A stretch of DNA of 64,000 nt from Microvirga sp. ACRRW (GCF_022346925.1 NZ_JAKRNJ010000002.1:1-64000); one strand, 5' to 3'; shown: positions 17,195 through 25,595, counted from the first letter of the stretch. Program-made: numbers and translations. The notes: generated by a model not told the origin, from the sequence alone.

Positions 17195-18082
17195 TCACGG
17201 CTTCCCGTTGCGCAGCCGCTCCACCGCTTCCATGCGCGGTTTCGCCGTGTCCCACAAATGCTTCGTCACGGCGGCGACGAGCGCTTCGGTAATCAGCAGC
17301 AACCCTGCGGAGGAATCCCAGTTCGACGGCGCCACGATATGCGCAGGCAGCACATGGCGCGCGACGCGGGCGATGGGAGAGAGCCAGGGATCGGTGAGCA
17401 GCACGATGGTCGCGCCCTGTTTCGCCGCCGCTTCGCAGAGTGCCGTCACATCCTCCTGATAGCGGCGGATGTCGAAGGCGACGATCACGTCCTTCTTGCC
17501 GATCTCGATCATCCGGTCGCGCCAGAGAGCAGGCTGCCCTTCGATGAAATCAACCCCGCTGCGCACGATGCGGAAGTGGCTCTCCGCATAGCGCGCGAGC
17601 GCGCCCGTGAAGCGCCCGCCCGTGAAATGGATGTTGCGGCGCGGGTCGCTGAGCAGCGCCACCACGGCATCGAACTCGGCAGGTGCGATGTTCTCCACTG
17701 TTGCGCGCAGGTTTCCGATTACGGAGTCCGCGAACGAGGACAAAGCCTGTGCGCCCTGGCCCTTGTCCGTGGGGCTGGCCTTGGCGAGAGGAGGGAGGAG
17801 CTGGGCCTCCAGCTCCCCGCGCAGGTGCCGTTGGAAATCCGGAAAGCCGGAGAACCCTAGCCGGGTCACGAAGCGGAGGGCCGAGGGGGCGGAAATCCCC
17901 GCACGGTTGGCGAATTCCGCCACCGTATCGAGGCCGGCAAAGGGATAATGGCTCAGGAGCAGATGGGCGGCCCGCTTCTCGCTGGGGGTGAAGGAATCCA
18001 TCTCCAGGCGGATTCTTTCGGCCAGGCTTGGCGGGTCGACAGGGGAAACGGCCTTAGTCTTTTTCATGATGGAATGTTTCAT
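17195..18082 (-). CDS. MurR/RpiR family transcriptional regulator
   Basis: 295 aa from ATG 18082, which has GGAGGGGG directly upstream; ATG 18067 is an alternative. The N-terminal RpiR helix-turn-helix is seen in FTPSEKRAAHLLLSHY and AEFANRAGISAPSALRFVTRLGFSGFPDF. The C-terminal SIS domain includes NIHFTGGRFTGALARY and DVIVAFDIRRYQEDV, a fold that usually binds phosphosugars or related ligands. It is transcribed divergently from the amidohydrolase-permease-ligase-dehydrogenase run and is the likely regulator of it. Repeated GTACCAAA half-sites lie in the shared intergenic region. Confidence 0.9.
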   Translation of the reverse strand: MKHSIMKKTKAVSPVDPPSLAERIRLEMDSFTPSEKRAAHLLLSHYPFAGLDTVAEFANRAGISAPSALRFVTRLGFSGFPDFQRHLRGELEAQLLPPLAKASPTDKGQGAQALSSFADSVIGNLRATVENIAPAEFDAVVALLSDPRRNIHFTGGRFTGALARYAESHFRIVRSGVDFIEGQPALWRDRMIEIGKKDVIVAFDIRRYQEDVTALCEAAAKQGATIVLLTDPWLSPIARVARHVLPAHIVAPSNWDSSAGLLLITEALVAAVTKHLWDTAKPRMEAVERLRNGKP

Positions 18083-18109
18083 CCCCCTCCTTGACGGCGT
18101 CCCCAAGGT

Positions 18110-18155
18110 GTACCAAAAATTTCACATAAGAAAAATCTGTAAGAAACGTACCAAA
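18110..18155. promoter_or_regulatory. Direct repeats in the divergent promoter region
   Basis: GTACCAAA occurs at 18110-18117 and again at 18148-18155, 38 bases apart on the same strand, in an AT-rich stretch between the RpiR-type regulator and the amidohydrolase gene. The intervening AAATTTCACATAAGAAAAAT is also AT-rich. These are reasonable operator candidates for the adjacent regulator. Confidence 0.35.
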
Positions 18156-18205
18156 CGTTCAAACCGAGGGCGACAGCCTGCATCCGCAGGCGAACGGAGG
18201 ACCGC

Positions 18206-18994
18206 ATGGTGCATGCGAGTCGGATGGCAACCGGTCAGAACCCCGCCTCCCAGGCGGCGGAAACGGTTGCCGTTGTTGAGAATCCGCAAGGAAGCTCGCC
18301 CATCCTTCTCATTTGCGAACATGCCTCCCGCCACCTGCCGGACCGGTACGGCACGCTCGGCCTTACTCCTGAACAGCTCGAAAGCCATATCGCGTGGGAC
18401 CCGGGCGCGCTCGGGGTCGCGCAGGGATTATCCCGACTTCTCGATGCGCCGCTGGTTCACGCCACCGTCTCGCGCCTCGTCTACGACCTGAACCGTGATC
18501 CATCGGCTCCCGATTCCATCTGGACGCTGAGCGAGCGCACGGTGATCCCCGGCAACCAGGATCTCGATCTGGCTGAGCGCGCCTTCCGCGTGCGCGAGGT
18601 CTACGATGCATTCCATGGTGCCGTGGACCGGTTTGTGGAACCGCGCGTGCAATCCGGGCAGACGCGCAGCATCGTCACCATTCATTCGTTCACGCCCGTG
18701 TACAGGGACGTGCCGCGTCCCTGGCATATCGGCCTCATCCACGATGCGGATGCGCGCTTCGCGCAGAGCGTCGAAGCCGGATTGCGCAAGGACCCGGCGC
18801 TGAATGTGGGCATGAACGAACCCTATTCGCCAGCGGACCGGGTGTTCCACACCCTCCAGCGCCACGCCGAGAGGCGAGGGCTCTCACCGCTGATGATCGA
18901 AATCCGCAATGACCTGATCCGCACACAAGACGGACAGGCATCGTGGGCTCAACGTCTTGCGCCGCTTTTGAGGGAGGGGGCGCAGGAACTTTGA
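18206..18994 (+). CDS. N-formylglutamate amidohydrolase family protein
   Basis: 262 aa, ATG preceded by CGGAGGA. The family zinc-site motifs are present: LLICEHASRHLPDRYG (about residues 34-49) and TIHSFTPVYRD, and it has the characteristic SRLVYDLNRDP. Named members hydrolyse N-formyl-L-glutamate in histidine breakdown, but no hut genes are here. In this cluster, beside a glutamine-synthetase-like ligase, hydrolysis of a gamma- or N-linked glutamyl amide is an attractive alternative (inference). First gene of the run divergent from the RpiR regulator. Confidence 0.85.
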   Translation: MVHASRMATGQNPASQAAETVAVVENPQGSSPILLICEHASRHLPDRYGTLGLTPEQLESHIAWDPGALGVAQGLSRLLDAPLVHATVSRLVYDLNRDPSAPDSIWTLSERTVIPGNQDLDLAERAFRVREVYDAFHGAVDRFVEPRVQSGQTRSIVTIHSFTPVYRDVPRPWHIGLIHDADARFAQSVEAGLRKDPALNVGMNEPYSPADRVFHTLQRHAERRGLSPLMIEIRNDLIRTQDGQASWAQRLAPLLREGAQEL

Positions 18995-19033
18995 TCACTG
19001 CCGTGGCGCATGACGCGTCACGGTTCGCGTATC

Positions 19034-19137
19034 GTGCGGAAAAGTGGCTACGGTTTTCCGATCCGAACGATACGCTTCTGAGGGATGAGCATCGGATTAT
19101 TCCCAAAAGTGGTGTCCACTTTTGGGTCCGATGCTCG
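19034..19137. repeat. Interspersed palindromic element upstream of the permease
   Basis: GCATCGGA/TCCGATGC flanks a perfect 11-bp hairpin, CCCAAAAGTGG (19102-19112) with CCACTTTTGGG (19116-19126). A related GCGGAAAAGTGG...GGTTTTCCG motif lies at its left end. This GGAAAAGTGG/CCAAAAGTGG style is a dispersed repeat family seen in Rhizobiales. It lies between the amidohydrolase stop and the permease ribosome site. Confidence 0.6.
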
Positions 19138-19166
19138 AGGACAGACTATTCGTGGAGGAAGAGTCG

Positions 19167-20702
19167 ATGTCAGTCGGACAAGGAAGTTCCGGGGTTCACG
19201 CCCCACCGGCCGGAGTGCAAGGTCATTCCGGTGTCACCTACAACACCGTGGATGAAAGCTATTTCGAGGCACGGCGCCTCAAGCGTCATGCGCGCGTGTG
19301 GTCACTCTGGGCGCTCGGCGTGGGCGCGGTGATCTCCGGTCACTATTCAGGCTGGAATCTGGGCCTTGCCAATGGCTTCGGCTCCATGTTCTTCGCCACC
19401 ATCATCATCGCGATCATGTATCTGGGCCTGACCTTCTCCATCGCGGAGATGTCGCCGGCCCTGCCGCATACGGGCGGCGCTTATTCGTTCGCGCGCACCT
19501 CGATGGGGCCGTGGGCGGGATACATCACGGGCATTGCCGAGAACATCGAGTTCGTTCTCACCCCCGCGGTGATCGTGTTCTTCATCGGCTCCTATCTGTC
19601 TGCGATCTTCGGCACCGCGCCTGAGTTCCAGCCGGTTTATTGGGTGCTCTGTTATGCCTTGTTCGTCGGGCTCAACATCATCGGCGTCGAACTGTCGTTC
19701 AAGGTCACCGTCACGGTGACTGTGCTGGCGCTGGCATGCCTTGTGGTGTTCTACGTGTCGGTGCTGCTCTCGGGCCAGTTCGACTTCTCGCGCTGGGCGC
19801 TAAACATCGGCTCGGATGGCGCCGAGTTGCCGAATGGCGGCGGGCCGTTCCTGCCCATGGGCATTGCGGGCATCTTCGCCACCATGCCTTTCGCCGTGTG
19901 GCTCTTCCTCGCCATCGAGCAGCTGCCGCTGGCGGCTGAAGAATCTCACGATCCGCAGCGCGACATGCCCAAGGGCATCATCGCCGGCATCTTCACGCTG
20001 ATCGTCTCGGCCTTCTGCGTGGTGTTCCTGAACTCCGGCATCGCGCCGGGCGCCGCAGGCGTCGCGAAGTCGGGCGAACCGCTTCTCGACGGCTTCCGCA
20101 CCCTGTTCGGTTCGGACATCGCGAAGATCCTGGCGGCGGTTGCCGTGCTCGGCCTCATCGCCTCGTTCCATACGATCATCTTCGCCTTCGGACGGCAGAT
20201 CTACTCGCTCTCGCGGGCAGGCTACTTCCCGTCCTTCCTGTCGGTGACGCATGGCACGCGCAAGTCGCCGCACATCGCGCTCATCACCGGCGCGGTGCTC
20301 GGCCTCACGGTCATGATGATCATCTGGTTCGTGCGCGGATCGGAAGCAGGCGCCACCGTCATCGGCGGCACGCTGCTCAACATGGCGGTCGCAGGCGCGA
20401 TGCTGGCCTACTTCATGCAGGGCATGTCCTATATCGTGCTCAAGAAGAAGTTCCCGCATCTGGCACGGCCCTACAAGAGCCCGTTCGGTGTTGCGGGTGC
20501 TGCCATTTGCATGATCATTGCGGCCATCACCCTGTACTTCCAGTTCACGGATCCCGTGTTCCGGACGGCGGTGTTCGGTGTTGCCATCTACTACGCCGTC
20601 ATGATGGCCTACTTCCTGCTCATCGGCCGCCACAAGCTCATCCTCTCGCCGGAGGAAGAGTTCGCGCTCACCAAGGGCGAGGCCGAATACAAGTCCTACT
20701 GA
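19167..20702 (+). CDS. eat: Amino acid/ethanolamine permease (APC family)
   Basis: 511 aa from ATG 19167, with GGAGGAAGA upstream. Twelve hydrophobic segments. VWSLWALGVGAVISGHYSGWNLGLANGFGSM and the segments around FAVWLFLAIEQLPLAAEESHDP match the ethanolamine-permease branch of the APC superfamily. It would import ethanolamine or a similar amine by proton symport in the inner membrane. A hairpin terminator follows directly, so downstream genes may be expressed at a lower level. Substrate is inferred from family resemblance, not proven. Confidence 0.83.
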   Translation: MSVGQGSSGVHAPPAGVQGHSGVTYNTVDESYFEARRLKRHARVWSLWALGVGAVISGHYSGWNLGLANGFGSMFFATIIIAIMYLGLTFSIAEMSPALPHTGGAYSFARTSMGPWAGYITGIAENIEFVLTPAVIVFFIGSYLSAIFGTAPEFQPVYWVLCYALFVGLNIIGVELSFKVTVTVTVLALACLVVFYVSVLLSGQFDFSRWALNIGSDGAELPNGGGPFLPMGIAGIFATMPFAVWLFLAIEQLPLAAEESHDPQRDMPKGIIAGIFTLIVSAFCVVFLNSGIAPGAAGVAKSGEPLLDGFRTLFGSDIAKILAAVAVLGLIASFHTIIFAFGRQIYSLSRAGYFPSFLSVTHGTRKSPHIALITGAVLGLTVMMIIWFVRGSEAGATVIGGTLLNMAVAGAMLAYFMQGMSYIVLKKKFPHLARPYKSPFGVAGAAICMIIAAITLYFQFTDPVFRTAVFGVAIYYAVMMAYFLLIGRHKLILSPEEEFALTKGEAEYKSY

Positions 20703-20710
20703 CGATCATC

Positions 20711-20739
20711 GGGAGCGCGCATCCTGCGCGCTCCCTTTT
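20711..20739 (+). terminator. Intrinsic terminator between permease and ligase genes
   Basis: A perfect 10-bp stem GGGAGCGCGC (20711-20720) / GCGCGCTCCC (20726-20735), loop ATCCT, then TTTTC. Only about 25 bases remain before the next start codon, leaving little room for a new promoter, so it probably attenuates rather than ends the operon. Confidence 0.75.
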
Positions 20740-20762
20740 CATTTCTCGTTGGGGTTTCGAGC

Positions 20763-22133
20763 ATGACCGCTCCCAAAATCAAGAACGCTGCCGACGCTAT
20801 CGAATACGTGCGCAGCCGCGACCTGCCTTTCGTGAAGATCGGCCTCACCGATGTCGACGGCATCATGCGCGGCAAGTACATGGCCCGCGACAAGTTCGAA
20901 TCCGCCGTCGAGAAGGGCTTCGGCTTCTGCGATGTGGTGCTGGGCTGGGATTCCAACGATCAGCTTTACGACAACACCACGCTCACCGGCTGGCATACGG
21001 CCTATCCCGATGCTACGGCGCGCATCATCCCCGAATCCATGCGCCTCGTTCCCTTCGAGAACGACCTGCCATTCTTTCTCAGCGAGTTCGAGGGCTATGC
21101 GGAAGCCGCCTGTCCGCGCGGCGTGCTGCGCCGCGTGCTGAAAAAGGCGGAGGACATGGGCTTTGCCGTCTCCGCCGCTGCCGAGTTCGAGTTCTTCGTG
21201 TTCGAGGAAACGCCGCATTCCGTGCGCGAGAAGGGCTATAAGGACCTCAAGAACATCACCCCGGGCTTCTTCGGCTATTCGGTGCTGCGCTCCGGCGTGC
21301 ACGCGGATTTCTATCACGAGCTGCTCGACCTCGCGAACAAGATGGATTTCGAGATCGAGGGTCTGCACACGGAAACCGGCCCCGGCGTTCTGGAAGCAGC
21401 GATCCGTGTCGATGACGCGTTGAAGGCCGCCGACAAGGCCGCGCTCTTCAAGACCTACACCAAGATCCTCGCGCAGAAGCGCGGCTGGATGGCGACCTTC
21501 ATGGCCAAGTGGTCGCGCGACTGGCCGGGCCAGTCCGGCCACCTGCATTCCTCGCTGCGCCATCTCAACAGCGGCAAGGGCGCGTTCTACGACGCCAACG
21601 GCAAACACAATATGTCCGACACCATGCGCTGGTATGTGGGCGGTCAGCAGCAGCTGATGCCCGAGATCCTCGCCATGGTGGCCTGCACGGTGAACAGCTA
21701 TACGCGCCTCATTCCCGGCTTCTGGGCGCCCACCGATTCCGCCTGGGGCGTGGAGAACCGCACCACGGCGCTTCGTGTCATTCCAGGCTCCGAGAAGTCG
21801 CAGCGTGTGGAGTATCGCGTGGCGGCTGCCGACATCAATCCGTATATCGCGCTCGCTGCCGCCATCGGCTCCGGCCTCTGGGGCATCGAGAACCGGGTCG
21901 AGCCGGGCGAGCCGATCCAGGGCAATGCCTATGCGGTGGAGCACCCAAAGGAGCGCGCGCTGCCGCGTTCGCTCGGAGAGGCCGCCGAGCGCCTGAAGGG
22001 TTCCAAGCCCGCCCGCCAGCTCTTCGGCGACACCTTCGTCGACCATTACGCCGCAACCCGCGAATGGGAGGAGCGCGAGGCGCGCAAGGCCATCACGGAT
22101 TGGCAGCTCGCCCGCTACTTCGAAATCATCTAA
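20763..22133 (+). CDS. Glutamine synthetase family gamma-glutamyl ligase
   Basis: 456 aa. The beta-grasp start KIGLTDVDGIMRGKYMARDKF, the ATP/Glu region SAAAEFEFFVFEE, the GQSGHLHSSLRH loop and the signature RVEYRVAAADINPYIALAA with ENRTTALRVI define the GS fold. The N-terminal DVDGIMRGK pattern is typical of PuuA-like gamma-glutamyl-amine ligases rather than the nitrogen-assimilation GlnA. Expected reaction: ATP + glutamate + amine to gamma-glutamyl amide. The upstream permease and downstream dehydrogenases suggest an amino alcohol or amine substrate; ethanolamine is the leading guess. Confidence 0.9.
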   Translation: MTAPKIKNAADAIEYVRSRDLPFVKIGLTDVDGIMRGKYMARDKFESAVEKGFGFCDVVLGWDSNDQLYDNTTLTGWHTAYPDATARIIPESMRLVPFENDLPFFLSEFEGYAEAACPRGVLRRVLKKAEDMGFAVSAAAEFEFFVFEETPHSVREKGYKDLKNITPGFFGYSVLRSGVHADFYHELLDLANKMDFEIEGLHTETGPGVLEAAIRVDDALKAADKAALFKTYTKILAQKRGWMATFMAKWSRDWPGQSGHLHSSLRHLNSGKGAFYDANGKHNMSDTMRWYVGGQQQLMPEILAMVACTVNSYTRLIPGFWAPTDSAWGVENRTTALRVIPGSEKSQRVEYRVAAADINPYIALAAAIGSGLWGIENRVEPGEPIQGNAYAVEHPKERALPRSLGEAAERLKGSKPARQLFGDTFVDHYAATREWEEREARKAITDWQLARYFEII

Positions 22134-22150
22134 AAGACTCTTCGAATTTC

Positions 22151-22206
22151 AACACAGGAGAAGACTATGGCTCTCTTCGAGCCATAGTCTTTCAAACGTA
22201 AAGATC
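22151..22206 (+). promoter_or_regulatory. Hairpin with embedded six-codon ORF ahead of the aldehyde dehydrogenase
   Basis: A perfect 13-bp inverted repeat AAGACTATGGCTC (22161-22173) / GAGCCATAGTCTT (22179-22191), loop TCTTC. AGGAG (22156-22160) precedes an ATG at 22167 that would encode a six-residue peptide (MALFEP) ending at the TAG within the right arm. The true dehydrogenase start at 22207 has no good ribosome site. The hairpin could process or stabilise the mRNA, or couple leader translation to the next gene. Confidence 0.45.
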
Positions 22207-23598
22207 ATGACTGATACCGATATCGTCCTTATTTCCCCCGTCGACGGACGCGAGCTCGTTCGCCGTCCCATTATGTCAGACGCCGCCATCGATGCGACCA
22301 TCAAGGCGGCGCGCGAGGCGCAGAAGGCTTGGCGCAACGTGCCGATTGCCGAGCGCGCCGCGAAGGTCTCGGCCTTCCTCGATGCGCTGATCGCCATGAA
22401 TCAGGAGGTCGTGCCCGAGATCGCCCAGATGATGGGCCGCCCCGTGCGCTATGGCGGCGAGTTCCGTGGCGTCGAGGAGCGTGCGCGCTACATGATCTCC
22501 ATCGCGGAGAAAAGCCTGCAGAACATTCCCACCGACGACGAGAAGCCGGGCTTCCGCCGCATGATCAAGCGTGAGCCGGTCGGCATCGTGCTCGTGATCG
22601 CGCCATGGAATTATCCGTATCTCACGGCCATCAACACCGTCGTGCCCGCGCTCATGGCAGGCAACGCGGTGCTCTTGAAGCATGCCTCGCAGACGTTGCT
22701 CGCGGGTGAGCGCTTCCAGATGGCGATGGACCGCGCGGGCATCCCGAAGGGCCTGTTCCAGAACATGCAATTGTCGCATGACCAGACCAGCCGCATCTTG
22801 AGCAACGGTCTCGTCGATCATTGCAACTTCACCGGCTCCGTCGGTGGCGGCAAAGCCATCGAGCGCGCTGCTGCTGGCTCCTTCACCTCGCTCGGTCTGG
22901 AGCTCGGCGGCAAGGATCCGGCCTATGTGCGCGCGGACGCCAATCTCGATCACGCCATCGAGAACCTGGTGGACGGCGCGTTCTTCAATTCGGGCCAATG
23001 CTGCTGCGGCATCGAGCGTATCTATGTGCATGAGAAGCACTATGACCGCTTCGTAGAAGGCGCGGTCGATCTCGTGAACAAATACGTGCTCGGCAATCCG
23101 CTGGAAGAGGCGACGACGTTGGGCCCGATGGCGCATAAGCGCTTTGCCGATCTCGTGCGCCAGCAGAACGCGGAGGCCGTGGCGAAGGGTGCGAAGGCGC
23201 ATATCGACGCGAAGAAGTTCGCAGCCGATGTGGGCAACAATGCCTATCTCGCGCCGCAGGTGCTCACCAATGTGGATCACTCCATGAGCGTTATGCGCGA
23301 GGAGAGCTTCGGTCCCACCGTCGGCATCATGAAGGTGAAGGGAGATGAAGAAGCCATTCGTCTCATGAACGACTCGCCCTACGGTCTCTCTGCCGCCATC
23401 TGGACTTCCGATGTCGATGCGGCGGAAGCCATCGGCGAGAAGCTGGAGACCGGCACCGTCTTCATGAACCGCTGCGACTATCTCGATCCCGCGCTCGCCT
23501 GGACCGGCGTGAAGGATACGGGCCGCGGCGCGAGTCTGTCGCGTCTCGCCTACGAGTCGCTCACCCGTCCGAAATCCTACCACCTCCGTCAGATCTGA
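22207..23598 (+). CDS. NAD(P)-dependent aldehyde dehydrogenase
   Basis: 463 aa. The motifs are complete: APWNYPY, FTGSVGGGKAIERAA (cofactor loop), the general-base Glu in LELGGKDP and nucleophilic Cys in FFNSGQCCCGIERI, followed by ESFGPTVGIM. Slightly shorter at the N terminus than typical 480-500 aa enzymes. It would oxidise an aldehyde to the acid. Between the ligase gene and an iron alcohol dehydrogenase it is the expected second oxidation step of the proposed glutamylated-amine route. Confidence 0.92.
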   Translation: MTDTDIVLISPVDGRELVRRPIMSDAAIDATIKAAREAQKAWRNVPIAERAAKVSAFLDALIAMNQEVVPEIAQMMGRPVRYGGEFRGVEERARYMISIAEKSLQNIPTDDEKPGFRRMIKREPVGIVLVIAPWNYPYLTAINTVVPALMAGNAVLLKHASQTLLAGERFQMAMDRAGIPKGLFQNMQLSHDQTSRILSNGLVDHCNFTGSVGGGKAIERAAAGSFTSLGLELGGKDPAYVRADANLDHAIENLVDGAFFNSGQCCCGIERIYVHEKHYDRFVEGAVDLVNKYVLGNPLEEATTLGPMAHKRFADLVRQQNAEAVAKGAKAHIDAKKFAADVGNNAYLAPQVLTNVDHSMSVMREESFGPTVGIMKVKGDEEAIRLMNDSPYGLSAAIWTSDVDAAEAIGEKLETGTVFMNRCDYLDPALAWTGVKDTGRGASLSRLAYESLTRPKSYHLRQI

Positions 23599-23609
23599 TC
23601 GGAAGCATC

Positions 23610-24773
23610 ATGACCACGTCTCCCCGCTCCAACTGGAATTACCCCACCGCCGTGCGCTTCGGCGCAGGCCGCATCTCCGAACTTGCGGAAGCCTGCAAAT
23701 CGGTCGGCCTCCAGGCCCCGCTCATCGTCACCGATCCGTTCCTGGCAACGCAGCCGATGACGAAGGCGGCGCTCGATCAGCTTCTTTCCGCTGGTCTGAA
23801 AGCCGCAATCTTCTCGGACATCAAGCCGAACCCGGTGGAAACGAATGTCTATAAGGGCCTTGAGGTTCTGCGCGCCGGCAAGCACGACGGCGTCGTCGCC
23901 TTCGGCGGCGGCTCGGCGCTCGACGCAGGCAAGGTCATCGCCTTCATGGCGGGCCAGACGCGCCCCATGTGGGATTTCGAGGATATCGGCGATTGGTGGA
24001 CCCGCGCGGACCCGAAAGGAATCCAGCCGATCATCGCCGTGCCGACGACAGCAGGCACGGGCTCGGAAGTAGGCCGCGCGGGCGTGATCACGCAGGAAGC
24101 CACGCACACCAAGAAGGTGATCTTCCATCCGCTCATGATGCCGAAGATCGTGATCTGCGATCCGGAACTGACGGTCGGCATGCCGCCTCACATCACGGCG
24201 GGCACGGGCCTCGATGCGCTCGCGCACTGCATCGAAGCCTATTGCGCGCCCGGCTATCACCCGATGGCGGACGGCATCGCGGTGGAAGGCATCCGCCTCG
24301 TGAAGGAATACCTGCCGCGCGCCTATAAGGACGGCAAGGACATCGAAGCGCGCGCGCAGCTGATGTCGGCCGCTGCCATGGGCGCCACCGCGTTCCAGAA
24401 GGGTCTCGGTGCGATCCACGCGCTCTCGCATCCGACCGGCGCGCTCTACGACACGCATCACGGCCTCACCAATGCGGTCTTCATGCCGTATGTGCTGGTC
24501 TATAACCGCAAGGCCATCGAAGAGCGCATCGTGCGGCTTGCCGCCTATATCGGCCTCGAGCCGTCGTTCCAGGCGTTCCTCGATTGGGTGCTGAAGCTGC
24601 GCAAGGATCTCGGCGTGCCGCACACGCTGGAAGGCCTGAAGGTGGATAGCGCCCGCTTCGACGAGATGTCGGAGATGGCGCCTAACGATCCCACCGCCGG
24701 CGGCAACCCGGTGCCGATCACCAAGGAGAGCGCCCGCAAGCTCTTCGAGGATGCGCTGACTGGTCGGCTTTGA
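23610..24773 (+). CDS. Iron-containing alcohol dehydrogenase
   Basis: 387 aa, starting 12 bases after the aldehyde dehydrogenase stop. Group III ADH features: FGGGSALDAGKVIAF and VPTTAGTGSEVGRAGVI for the cofactor, and metal ligands in TAGTGLDALAHCIEAY (Asp, His) and GAIHALSHPTGALYDTHHGLTNAV (His, His). It oxidises an alcohol to an aldehyde or the reverse. In this operon an oxidation of the hydroxyl of a glutamylated amino alcohol is predicted. A strong terminator follows. Confidence 0.92.
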   Translation: MTTSPRSNWNYPTAVRFGAGRISELAEACKSVGLQAPLIVTDPFLATQPMTKAALDQLLSAGLKAAIFSDIKPNPVETNVYKGLEVLRAGKHDGVVAFGGGSALDAGKVIAFMAGQTRPMWDFEDIGDWWTRADPKGIQPIIAVPTTAGTGSEVGRAGVITQEATHTKKVIFHPLMMPKIVICDPELTVGMPPHITAGTGLDALAHCIEAYCAPGYHPMADGIAVEGIRLVKEYLPRAYKDGKDIEARAQLMSAAAMGATAFQKGLGAIHALSHPTGALYDTHHGLTNAVFMPYVLVYNRKAIEERIVRLAAYIGLEPSFQAFLDWVLKLRKDLGVPHTLEGLKVDSARFDEMSEMAPNDPTAGGNPVPITKESARKLFEDALTGRL

Positions 24774-24798
24774 TGACGAAACCGTTGTGAAACGTGTC

Positions 24799-24831
24799 AA
24801 AAGGGAGAGGTCTGCCTCTCCCTTTTTCTTT
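24799..24831 (+). terminator. Intrinsic terminator closing the permease-ligase-dehydrogenase operon
   Basis: Stem AAAAGGGAGAGG (24799-24810) / CCTCTCCCTTTTT (24815-24827), loop TCTG, then further T-rich bases. It sits 26 bases after the iron alcohol dehydrogenase stop and can also serve the opposite-strand SH3 gene that ends at 24833. Confidence 0.85.
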
Positions 24832-24832
24832 T

Positions 24833-25528
24833 CTATTTCGGTGAAACGAGCTTACCGGCGCGCTCCTCGACGGCGCTGGGATTACCGCCGCATGTGGTGA
24901 CTTGATTGGCGCAGGCTCCATTCGCCCATCCGCGTGCCTTTCTCCCGTCGGGTGTTTCCAGGTCCACTTCGACGAAGGAGCCGCTGCAGCGGTGAGCGCG
25001 CTTGATGATGACGGAATCCGGACCCCAGCTCGACTCTGCATCCTGCGCGGAGGTGAGTTCCATGATGGTGCGGGCATTCATATGAGGCTCTGCGCGAAGC
25101 AGGGGATCCTCCACAGAGAAACTCACCAGACCGGCGGCGATCCAGCCGGGGCCCTTGAAGAGAAGTTTCTCGTCTCGCTCATATCCTCTCCAAATCGCCT
25201 GACGGATGAGAAGCCAGCCGTCAGTAGAGCCGATGACCTGAAACTCAGGCCCGATCTCTGTACCTGCTTCCGCGCGCTTCTGGGGAATAGTGCCGATGAC
25301 CGGAGCATTGCGTGAAGGTGCTGCCCTGATGTTCGTGCCCTTCGGATCGCTGTCGTCGGAATAGGCATTGAGCCAGCACAGGTTGACGCCGGTGCGGAAG
25401 CCGGTGGCCTGGGCCGCGGCGGCGGGAATTTCTGCCGGTTCCAGAAGTCTCCACTGCTTGGCCTCTGCAATTGCAGGCGTGAGGAGAAGCAGGGCGAGGG
25501 CCAGTGTGCGCCGGTTGAAAACAGACAT
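24833..25528 (-). CDS. Secreted SH3-like domain protein, unknown function
   Basis: 231 aa from ATG 25528, with GAAGAGC upstream. It begins with a signal peptide (RRTLALALLLLTPAIAEA). Residues 60-140 look like a bacterial SH3 (GTNIRAAPSRNAPVIGTIPQ, WLLIR) and a second similar block follows (RAEPHMNARTIMEL). Six cysteines, including the C-terminal CANQVTTCGG, suggest disulfides. Periplasmic, perhaps peptidoglycan binding. Divergent from a cupin gene. Confidence 0.7.
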   Translation of the reverse strand: MSVFNRRTLALALLLLTPAIAEAKQWRLLEPAEIPAAAAQATGFRTGVNLCWLNAYSDDSDPKGTNIRAAPSRNAPVIGTIPQKRAEAGTEIGPEFQVIGSTDGWLLIRQAIWRGYERDEKLLFKGPGWIAAGLVSFSVEDPLLRAEPHMNARTIMELTSAQDAESSWGPDSVIIKRAHRCSGSFVEVDLETPDGRKARGWANGACANQVTTCGGNPSAVEERAGKLVSPK

Positions 25529-25595
25529 TCGCTCTTCCGCGTAACGGGCCGTGAGGAATATGATATTATTCTTCTGGAAGAAATGGGAAAGCAGG

